DNA of 9,884 nt, taken from assembly GCA_026394995.1 (NCBI GenBank), contig JAPLZO010000048.1, positions 1-9,884 on the forward strand, in the 5' to 3' direction. Below the pieces are notes generated by a model. It made no database searches, was not told where the DNA came from, and saw nothing but the letters and a program-made list of their open reading frames with translations. Origin of the DNA: Candidatus Woesearchaeota archaeon. Lineage in GTDB: Archaea; Nanobdellota; Nanobdellia; SCGC-AAA011-G17; JAPLZO01. The position numbers and the translations under genes were made by a program. Position 1 is the stretch's first letter. The number at the start of each line of letters is the position of its first letter. This document shows positions 1 through 5,079 of the stretch, piece by piece.

Positions 1-49
1 AAGGTTTTTTAAATGTACAAAATGTGACCATACATGGAGGAAATATTAA
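1..49 (+). CDS. tfs: Transcription factor S (TFS/TFIIS-like), C-terminal end only
   Basis: Only the last 15 codons and the TAA stop are present; base 1 is the last base of a codon whose start lies outside the window. The tail reads RFFKCTKCDHTWRKY. This matches the second half of the C-terminal zinc ribbon of archaeal TFS and of eukaryotic TFIIS/Rpb9/RpoM-type proteins, where C-x2-C supplies two of the four zinc ligands and the gene ends in HTWR-x-Y. The acidic hairpin that enters the RNA polymerase secondary channel to stimulate transcript cleavage would lie just upstream and is not visible. The stop is directly followed by the ATG of the OB-fold gene, with no spare base between them, so the two are probably co-transcribed. 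TFS and PCNA genes are neighbours in a number of archaea, which supports the call. The identification rests on a short but very characteristic motif. Confidence 0.82.
   Translation, partial: RFFKCTKCDHTWRKY
36..40 (+). promoter_or_regulatory. Shine-Dalgarno site for the OB-fold gene
   Basis: GGAGG lies 9 bases before the ATG at position 50 and is embedded in the Trp-Arg codons near the end of the TFS gene. It is one of only two clear Shine-Dalgarno sites in the window. It fixes the start of the downstream gene and indicates that this gene is translated from a transcript that already includes TFS. Confidence 0.75.
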
Positions 50-352
50 ATGGCCTTCGAATCTTATCCATATAAAGAAAAGCAAATAAAAGATATTTCA
101 GAATATGATATTAATGTAGCTGTTTCTGGAGTAATCGTAAACAAAAATAAAAATACATTTATTTTAGATGATGGTACATCACAAGCAACTATATACTCAG
201 AAAATATGCCAGAATATAAATATGTACGTGTCTTTGGCCGAGTTATTCCATTTGAAAATGGCTTTGAAATACAAGCTCAAATAATACAAGATTTATCTTT
301 AATAAATAAAGACCTATATGCTAGATATAAGAAATTCTTAAACCAAAAATAA
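50..352 (+). CDS. Small single OB-fold protein, probably nucleic-acid binding
   Basis: This 100-residue protein consists of little more than one OB-fold. Residues about 22-85 show the expected strand order: a first strand (INVAVSGVIV), a second strand ending in FILDDGT, a third (ATIY), then YVRVFGRVIP and GFEIQAQIIQDLS. The V-x-G-x-[IV] opening and L-D-D-G-[TS] hairpin are typical of OB-folds of the RPA/tRNA-anticodon class. No zinc finger or second OB domain is present, so it is much shorter than archaeal RPA. The start at 50 is fixed by GGAGG 9 bases upstream and by its position directly after the TFS stop. Lying between TFS and PCNA, it may bind single-stranded DNA or RNA in replication, repair or transcription; that role is inference. 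No signal peptide or membrane segment is seen. It could equally be an RPA-associated protein without intrinsic DNA binding. Confidence 0.75.
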   Translation: MAFESYPYKEKQIKDISEYDINVAVSGVIVNKNKNTFILDDGTSQATIYSENMPEYKYVRVFGRVIPFENGFEIQAQIIQDLSLINKDLYARYKKFLNQK

Positions 353-358
353 TAAAAG
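350..358 (+). promoter_or_regulatory. Possible TATA box of pcn (leaderless)
   Basis: The sequence TAATAAAAG is centred about 27 bases before the PCNA ATG at 381, the distance expected if transcription begins at or next to the start codon. No Shine-Dalgarno is present in the 28-base gap, which fits a leaderless message. The match is weak in such AT-rich DNA, and read-through from the OB-fold gene remains possible. Confidence 0.35.
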
Positions 359-380
359 CTTATCTTTATTATAAAAGAAC

Positions 381-1130
381 ATGAAACTAACATTAGCTGA
401 ACCAAAAATATTAACAGATAGTATTTCTATAATATCTGAATTAGTCAATGAAGTCCATCTTAAATTTGATAAAGATAAAATTGAATTAATTGCAATGGAT
501 CCAGCTAATGTAGCCATGATTATTTTTAAGTTACTAAGTTCAGCTTTTACAGAGTATAAAATTGAAAAACCAGTAGAAATATCAATAAGTTTGGATTCAT
601 TTAAACAAATTCTAAAAAGGGCAAAACCTTCTGATGTAGTATCTTTAGAACTTGATAAAGATAAAAATAAATTAAAAATACAAATAAAAGGGGATTCTAC
701 AAGAACATTCAATTTAGCTTTAATAGATCTTGAAAAAAAAGAACAAAGAGTTCCAGATTTATCATTTCCAGTTAAAATAGAATCTTCAACAATTACATTT
801 GATGAAGCTATAGAGGATATGGATATTGTTTCAGAATCAGTAGCTTTAATAGCTGAAAAAAATAAATTTACAATTGAATCTCAAGGTTCTTTACACAATG
901 CAAAAGTTGAAATTTCTCCTGATGAAGAAACATCTATAAAAGTTGATTCTAAAGATGCAATTAAATCACGTTATTCTATAGATTATCTTAAAAAAATAAT
1001 AAAAGCAAGTAAATTAACAAAAAAAGTTAATATTTATTTTAATAAAGATTATCCATTAAAATTAGAATATGCTATTAAGGATAAACTAAATTTTTCTGTA
1101 ATACTAGCACCAAGAGTCAGTAACGACTAG
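381..1130 (+). CDS. pcn: DNA polymerase sliding clamp (PCNA)
   Basis: This 249-residue protein has the normal length of archaeal PCNA. It forms a trimeric ring around DNA that tethers replicative polymerase, FEN1, ligase and other partners. Family landmarks in order: IELIAMDPANVAMI (about 34-47), corresponding to the AMDPSHVALV segment; DKNKLKIQIKG (94-104); the interdomain connector that receives PIP-box partners, LIDLEKKEQRVPDLSFP (114-130); YSIDYLKKIIKASKL (198-212); the FNKDYPLKLEY strand (220-230), where most relatives have FG rather than FN; and the terminal LAPRV that lines the partner-binding pocket. No frameshift or missing domain is seen. The ATG at 381 places the family N-terminus (MKLTLAEPKILTDSI) correctly. 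There is no Shine-Dalgarno; a weak TATA about 27 bases upstream suggests a leaderless transcript. It is the last gene of the information-processing block; the next gene, 38 bases on, encodes an exported protein. Confidence 0.97.
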   Translation: MKLTLAEPKILTDSISIISELVNEVHLKFDKDKIELIAMDPANVAMIIFKLLSSAFTEYKIEKPVEISISLDSFKQILKRAKPSDVVSLELDKDKNKLKIQIKGDSTRTFNLALIDLEKKEQRVPDLSFPVKIESSTITFDEAIEDMDIVSESVALIAEKNKFTIESQGSLHNAKVEISPDEETSIKVDSKDAIKSRYSIDYLKKIIKASKLTKKVNIYFNKDYPLKLEYAIKDKLNFSVILAPRVSND

Positions 1131-1145
1131 AGAAAGTTTTTTAAA
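1131..1145 (+). promoter_or_regulatory. Archaeal BRE/TATA promoter for the first giant surface gene
   Basis: Purine-rich AGAAAG (1131-1136), a plausible BRE, is followed by TTTTTTAAA (1137-1145), a plausible TATA box. The TATA centre lies about 27 bases before the ATG at 1169, so transcription would start at or next to that ATG and the message would be leaderless. This supports the chosen start. The T6 run at 1137-1142, seven bases after the pcn stop, could also act as a U-tract terminator for the upstream unit. Confidence 0.6.
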
Positions 1146-1158
1146 CATATTAATGTTT
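1143..1158. repeat. 6-bp inverted repeat between TATA box and start
   Basis: AAACAT (1143-1148) and ATGTTT (1153-1158) are perfect inverted repeats separated by ATTA. The element overlaps the 3' end of the TATA box and occupies the interval before the predicted transcription start, where an archaeal repressor would block TFB or polymerase. It could be an operator, or chance in AT-rich DNA. Confidence 0.3.
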
Positions 1159-1168
1159 CAATTATTCT

Positions 1169-4100
1169 ATGAGGTGGTATTTTCTTAAAGAGAAAGCTGT
1201 TTTTATGATTTTTATTATAATTTGTAGTATTTTTACAATATACTTATTTGGAGATTTAGTAAAAGATGTAAATGCAACTCAACAAGCATGTTGTGAAAAA
1301 ACAAAAGATGGAGCATCTTGTTTATACACAGATGAATCAAATTGTGCTTCTAATTATAATAAAGCATATACAACTTGTGATCAAACTCAATATTGTAAAA
1401 AAGTTTGTTGTATAGATCAAGAACAAGGTCGTTGTTATAAAAATACAGCTTTTGCATCATGTAGATCTAATTCAAATACAACCTCTAATCCAGATGCTTC
1501 TTGTGAAACAGTTTCACAATGTAACAAAGGCTGTTGTATTTTAGGAAATGAATGTTCTTTAACAACAAAACAAGAATGTGTCTACAAAGCAATTCCATAT
1601 CCTTCTTTAAATAACACTAATTATTTTAATGAAGGAATATCAGATGAATTCCAATGCTTAAATGAATGCACTAAATCTGATGAGGGTTGTTGTATAAATT
1701 ATGATGGAACATGTACTTACACAACAAAAGAACAATGTCCAACAGCAAATGAGCCAACTTCATCAAGTTTAGGATTTCTAAAAAATCAATTATGTTCTTC
1801 TTCTAATCTAGAATGTGGTTGTACACCACATCATCATAAAGCATGTGTTCCAGATCAGGAAGATGTTTATTGGTTTGATTCATGTGGTAATAAAGAAGAA
1901 GTAGCTGAAGATTGTAATTATGATCAAGATACTTATTGTGGTATTGTCAATAATGAAACAACATGTAAAAGTATTAATTGTTTAGATCCATTTAAAGATC
2001 CAAGAACTCCTTCTTCTATGTCAATAAATTCTAGAAAAAATGGTGAAACTTGGTGTATGTATGAATCAGGAACAGGAGATTATCTTGATAGACCAGGTTC
2101 TAGACATTATAGGGATATATGTGTTTTTGGTAATGAATTAGTAGAACCTTGTAGAGAATATAGAGAAGAAGTATGTGTTGAAGGCAGAACAAATACAACT
2201 TCAGGAGATTTTTCAGGTTCATCATGTCTTCATAATGAAATATATGATTCATTAATTAAAACAGAGATTTCTACAGTACAACAAGGTTTTAGATTCTGGG
2301 AAGAGGGTGAAGATATATGTTCAGCAGGTAATACAAAATGTACTGTTACTTTTAACTCTTGTAAGGGATGTGTTGGAAATTGTCAATGTTTAAAACAACA
2401 ATTTATTGATGATACAGCCAAATGGTGTAAAGCTCAAGGTGATTGTGGAGCTAATTATAATATTTTAGGTGTTAAATCTAGTACTGGTTTTATTCATAAA
2501 CAGAATGGAGTAGCTACAGGAAGACAACCAAGTGAAAGTGCATGGCAAGATTGGGCTAAATATGGAATTTATGGTGGAATGCAAAATTTATCTGAAATGT
2601 TTTCAGAAGCTTTAGAAGAAGCAAATTATGAATATAAACCAAGTGGATTTGAAAGTTTTGCACAAACTTATGCATTGCCACTAGCAGCAGCTACTATAGC
2701 AGTTGGTGTTATGGCTGGAGCATTTACAGCAGGTACTCTCTATGGAGCAACATTACCTCTTTTAGGATTTGTAGGACTTCCTGTTATTGGTTGGATTCTT
2801 GCTGTAGTTGCGATTATATTTATATTAATATCATTATTTAAGAAAAAATGTAAAATTAAATATTTAACTGTAACAACAGAATGTCATCCATGGCAAGCTC
2901 CTATTGGTAGTGCTGATTGTAACAAATGTGTAGATAAAAATAAATTAGAAAAATTAGGTTTTAATACATGTACAGAATATTTATGTAAATCTCTAGGAAG
3001 TTCATGTGAAATTGTCAATGAAGGAACAACCGCGGTTGATTGTGTTGATGTATCTCCGAACGATGTAAACGCGCCTATTATAACTCCATGGCGAGAAGCC
3101 TTAACACAAGGTTATTCATTAAATGAAAAAACAAATGGTTATTCTATAACACAAGATATTGCTCCTTATACAGCAATAACATTTGGTATTAAAACAGATG
3201 AACTAGCTCAATGTAAACTAAATGATAATCACACATTAAATTATAATGCTATGTTACCAAATTATTTTACAGATCCATTATACAAAAAATATCATAATAT
3301 AACTCTATTATTACCAGATGGACAATCCTATAATTATTATGTAAGATGTCAAGATAGAAAAGGTAATTACAATCTAGCAGAATATACAATATCTTTCCAA
3401 ACAATAAAAGGTCCAGATATTACTCCTCCAATTATACAAGGAACAAGTATAGCAAATAATGCATTTATTGCTAATAATATAAAAGAAACACCATTGCTGA
3501 TTTATACAAATGAACCATCTGATTGTAGATGGGATCAACAAGATAAAACTTATGAACAAATGTATAATCTATCTATTTGTGAGTATGATTACAATAGTAA
3601 TGCTTTATACAGTGGTTCATATGAATGTTTAACAGCTTTAACTAATATTAAACCCAATCAAGATAATAATTATTACTTTAGATGTAAAGATTTAGTAAAT
3701 AATACAAACCAACAAAGTTATGTTTTAACATTAAAAGGAACATCACCATTAAATTTAGAAGTTCAAACTCAACCAACTCCTAATGGTTTAGGTGAAATTT
3801 ATACAAACAATATAACATTATATGCTGTTACAACTAATGGAGCTGAAAATGGAAAAGCAACATGTTCATTTTCATTACCCGATGCCCCTGGGTCCATAGA
3901 ATTTGTTAACACAAATTCAAATATTCACACACAACCATTAGTTTTAGAAAAAAATAATTATTTATTTGATATTAGATGTTATGATAGTGCTGGTAACAAT
4001 GCATCTCAAATTTTAAATTTCCAAATAACAGCAGACTTAAAATCATCAATCTTAAGATATGTTTATTCAGATGCAACTAATTTATATATAATATTAGATG

Positions 4101-4273
4101 AAGAATCAACTTGTCAATATTCATTAAGTTCATTTACTTATGGTTCAGGAACTGATATGTCAGGAACTAACACAAAAGAACATAGTTTACCAATCTTAGG
4201 CAAAAAATATTATGTAAATTGCAAAGATATTTACAATAATGCAATGCCAGAAATAATAGTATACGTACCATAA
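1169..4273 (+). CDS. Giant cysteine-rich secreted/surface protein A with tandem C-terminal beta-sandwich repeats
   Basis: I do not recognise a named family; the form resembles conserved hypothetical proteins of DPANN archaea. The 1034 residues comprise: a signal peptide (1-36, hydrophobic core about 11-28, likely cleavage after VNA); four CC-x(5,8)-C-x(7,8)-C modules (41-59, 80-98, 122-137, 174-190); a cysteine-rich core with VYWFDSCGN (233-241), NGETWCMYE, YREEVC and WCKAQGDCGANYNILG (419-434); two hydrophobic segments (about 503-523 and 530-557, ending in KKK); a second knot (561-625) ending near DVNAPIITPW; and four repeat units (682 to the end) with motifs YVRCQD, YFRCKD, DIRCYD and YVNCKD. 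The mature part has 62 cysteines, 44 before and 18 after the hydrophobic region, which suggests many disulfides outside the cell. Many N-x-S/T sites could carry glycans. The ATG at 1169 is favoured over that at 1205 because the alignment with paralogue B needs the charged N-region and the TATA spacing fits. No catalytic motif is seen. Confidence 0.9.
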   Translation: MRWYFLKEKAVFMIFIIICSIFTIYLFGDLVKDVNATQQACCEKTKDGASCLYTDESNCASNYNKAYTTCDQTQYCKKVCCIDQEQGRCYKNTAFASCRSNSNTTSNPDASCETVSQCNKGCCILGNECSLTTKQECVYKAIPYPSLNNTNYFNEGISDEFQCLNECTKSDEGCCINYDGTCTYTTKEQCPTANEPTSSSLGFLKNQLCSSSNLECGCTPHHHKACVPDQEDVYWFDSCGNKEEVAEDCNYDQDTYCGIVNNETTCKSINCLDPFKDPRTPSSMSINSRKNGETWCMYESGTGDYLDRPGSRHYRDICVFGNELVEPCREYREEVCVEGRTNTTSGDFSGSSCLHNEIYDSLIKTEISTVQQGFRFWEEGEDICSAGNTKCTVTFNSCKGCVGNCQCLKQQFIDDTAKWCKAQGDCGANYNILGVKSSTGFIHKQNGVATGRQPSESAWQDWAKYGIYGGMQNLSEMFSEALEEANYEYKPSGFESFAQTYALPLAAATIAVGVMAGAFTAGTLYGATLPLLGFVGLPVIGWILAVVAIIFILISLFKKKCKIKYLTVTTECHPWQAPIGSADCNKCVDKNKLEKLGFNTCTEYLCKSLGSSCEIVNEGTTAVDCVDVSPNDVNAPIITPWREALTQGYSLNEKTNGYSITQDIAPYTAITFGIKTDELAQCKLNDNHTLNYNAMLPNYFTDPLYKKYHNITLLLPDGQSYNYYVRCQDRKGNYNLAEYTISFQTIKGPDITPPIIQGTSIANNAFIANNIKETPLLIYTNEPSDCRWDQQDKTYEQMYNLSICEYDYNSNALYSGSYECLTALTNIKPNQDNNYYFRCKDLVNNTNQQSYVLTLKGTSPLNLEVQTQPTPNGLGEIYTNNITLYAVTTNGAENGKATCSFSLPDAPGSIEFVNTNSNIHTQPLVLEKNNYLFDIRCYDSAGNNASQILNFQITADLKSSILRYVYSDATNLYIILDEESTCQYSLSSFTYGSGTDMSGTNTKEHSLPILGKKYYVNCKDIYNNAMPEIIVYVP
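1289..1738 (+). repeat. Four CC-x(5,8)-C-x(7,8)-C modules in protein A
   Basis: At protein level the N-terminal region contains four diverged copies of one small cysteine motif, at residues 41-59, 80-98, 122-137 and 174-190. Copies 2-4 are preceded by a further C-x(3,5)-C a few residues before the CC pair. Copies 3 and 4 carry T-[KT]-[QK]-x-C-like endings. With six spaced cysteines per unit, each is probably a small disulfide knot. The DNA copies are not near-identical, so this is an old protein repeat, not a DNA tandem array. Confidence 0.75.
1865..1891 (+). repeat. 27-bp exact match to paralogue B (5746-5772)
   Basis: These bases encode VYWFDSCGN in protein A and are identical, third positions included, to the matching segment of gene B. 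It is the first of three collinear islands of exact DNA identity between the two giant genes. Confidence 0.85.
2426..2454 (+). repeat. 29-bp exact match to paralogue B (6667-6695)
   Basis: These bases encode CKAQGDCGA and the first part of the next codon. All third positions agree with gene B, although the flanking sequence has diverged. This is the longest of the three exact islands that I found by eye. Confidence 0.85.
2675..2839 (+). other. Coding segment for a hydrophobic membrane hairpin in protein A
   Basis: Residues about 503-523 are an Ala/Gly-rich hydrophobic stretch and residues 530-557 a strongly hydrophobic one ending in LFKKKCK, separated by only about six residues. Two membrane passes would return the chain to the outside, so that the cysteine-rich domains on both flanks share the same compartment. 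A single pass would put the cysteine-bearing C-terminal repeats in the cytoplasm, which is less plausible. Small-residue spacing (G-x3-G-like) suggests tight packing. Confidence 0.6.
3027..3038. repeat. 12-bp GC-rich perfect palindrome inside gene A
   Basis: CAACCGCGGTTG is a perfect palindrome in a coding region that otherwise avoids CG. It opens a patch with seven CG dinucleotides between 3031 and 3093. The encoded residues (T-T-A-V-D, about 620-624) lie in the second cysteine knot. Any function at DNA level is unknown. Confidence 0.5.
3212..4237 (+). repeat. Four beta-sandwich-like repeats in protein A
   Basis: The C-terminal third holds four units. Each begins with a cysteine strand (QCKLN 681-685, DCRWD 785-789, TCSFS 898-902, TCQYS 981-985) and ends with an aromatic strand and turn of the form Y-x-[VFI]-[RN]-C-x-D-x(2,3)-N (cysteines 727, 839, 937, 1018). 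The pairing suggests one conserved disulfide per Ig- or fibronectin-like fold; unit 2 has an extra pair (804, 820). Such strings usually form stalks or adhesive arms. The fold assignment is inference from pattern and not from a profile match. Confidence 0.65.
3838..3864 (+). repeat. 27-bp exact match to paralogue B (8142-8168)
   Basis: These bases encode GAENGKATC at the start of the third beta-sandwich unit of protein A, and the same peptide in protein B. The match breaks at the last base of the Cys codon (TGT in A, TGC in B). Confidence 0.85.
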
Positions 4274-4283
4274 TATTTATAAG
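4273..4283 (+). promoter_or_regulatory. TATA box for the pilin-like gene
   Basis: ATATTTATAAG directly follows the stop of gene A. With the usual distance of about 26 bases, transcription would start near 4305, giving a short leader of some 14 bases that contains the Shine-Dalgarno at 4308-4312. The arrangement is internally consistent but the AT-rich background limits certainty. Confidence 0.5.
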
Positions 4284-4307
4284 TATTCAAACAATAAAAA
4301 TTAAAAA

Positions 4308-4312
4308 GAGGT
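4308..4312 (+). promoter_or_regulatory. Shine-Dalgarno site for the pilin-like gene
   Basis: GAGGT sits 7 bases before the ATG at 4320, a normal spacing. Twelve bases containing it (4303-4314) recur exactly at 4325-4336 inside codons 2-6 of the same gene, where they encode parts of KKRGQ. Confidence 0.7.
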
Positions 4313-4319
4313 CATAAAA

Positions 4320-5078
4320 ATGAAAAAAAGAGGTCAAGTAACCCTATTTATAATTTTAGGAATTCTAATTGTAGCAGCTGTTGTTTTGGTTTTATATTTA
4401 CGTGGTCAGTTATTCTTCGGTCCTGTAACTCCAGATAATCTAAACATAAAAATGATTCCTATAAAAGAACATATAATTAAATGTATGCAAGAAGTTTCTC
4501 CTCAATATATAGAACAAATAGGTTTACAAGGCGGTTATTTAGCTACCCCCACAGATACTTATAGAATGTGGGATAATGAAACAGTAAGTTATCTTTGTTA
4601 TAATATCAAAAAACATCCGATATGTTATAACAGAATGTTAACTAAAGCTCACATGGAACAAGAATTAGAAAATTCCCTAGAACTTGGATTAGCACAATGT
4701 ATTGATATATCTAAATTTGAAGGTAAAGGTTATGATATTGTTTATGGAAAAAGAAAATCTACAGTAGAAATTGGAAATGATAAAGTTATTGTAACAGTAA
4801 AAATGCCTATTACAATTAAAAAAGATGATGTTTCTATAACAGAAGATGAATTCACAGCAAATTTCAATTATCCTTTAGGAAGATTATACAATGTAGCTCA
4901 AGATATAGTTGATGTTGAAACTCAATATGGTGAATTTGATCAATTAACTTATATGTTAATGAAAAAAGGTCAATATATCATAAATAAACAAAGACCATAT
5001 CCAGACAAATTATACATATTAAAAACAAAAGATAATCCTTATATCTTCCAATTTTTCATAGAAGGCGAATCTACTTGA
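4320..5078 (+). CDS. Pilin-like membrane-anchored protein with KRGQVT class III-type signal
   Basis: The 252-residue protein starts MKKRGQVTLF and continues with an uninterrupted hydrophobic helix to about residue 27, then an extracellular-looking domain. K-R-G-Q before a hydrophobic stretch resembles archaeal class III signal peptides (Q-x-S-x-E) cleaved by prepilin-type peptidases, but the glutamate at +5 is absent (VTLFI), so processing is uncertain; it may be an uncleaved anchor. Further landmarks are IKCMQEVSPQYIEQIGLQGGYL (52-74), with a C-x3-[VA]...LG-x-QGGY motif that I recall from uncharacterised DPANN proteins, two close cysteines (93, 102), MEQELENSLELGLAQCID (112-129), and alternating-strand sequence with VEIGNDKVIVTVKMPI (149-164). 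The start is set by GAGGT 7 bases upstream. It lies between the two giant paralogues, with the B gene beginning 1 nt after its stop, so it is probably translated with B and may anchor or assemble with it. Function unknown. Confidence 0.85.
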   Translation: MKKRGQVTLFIILGILIVAAVVLVLYLRGQLFFGPVTPDNLNIKMIPIKEHIIKCMQEVSPQYIEQIGLQGGYLATPTDTYRMWDNETVSYLCYNIKKHPICYNRMLTKAHMEQELENSLELGLAQCIDISKFEGKGYDIVYGKRKSTVEIGNDKVIVTVKMPITIKKDDVSITEDEFTANFNYPLGRLYNVAQDIVDVETQYGEFDQLTYMLMKKGQYIINKQRPYPDKLYILKTKDNPYIFQFFIEGEST

Positions 5079-5079
5079 A

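Noticed and set aside
351..370. Inverted repeat AATAAA...TTTATT in the gap before PCNA
   Set aside because: The stem is six A/T pairs only and is expected often by chance in such AT-rich DNA; no T tract follows it.
338..712. Open frame of 124 codons on the minus strand
   Set aside because: It lies antisense to the well-supported PCNA gene, has low-complexity hydrophobic sequence and no start signal, and is explained as a shadow.
1205..1207. Alternative ATG start for protein A
   Set aside because: It would remove the basic N-region of the signal peptide that aligns with protein B, and the TATA spacing fits 1169 instead.
1289..1738. Regular repeats that might suggest a CRISPR or DNA tandem array
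   Set aside because: Repetition is at protein level only (cysteine spacing); the DNA copies differ and there are no identical repeats with unique spacers.
3374..3559. Open frame of 61 codons on the minus strand
   Set aside because: It is antisense to the repeat region of protein A; its sequence is an Ile/Cys/Trp-rich complement without any family features.
3889..3900. Short C/G-rich run CCCGATGCCCCTGGG in gene A as a second foreign patch
   Set aside because: It is very short, encodes a Pro-Asp-Ala-Pro-Gly turn where C/G-rich codons are expected, and has only one CG dinucleotide.
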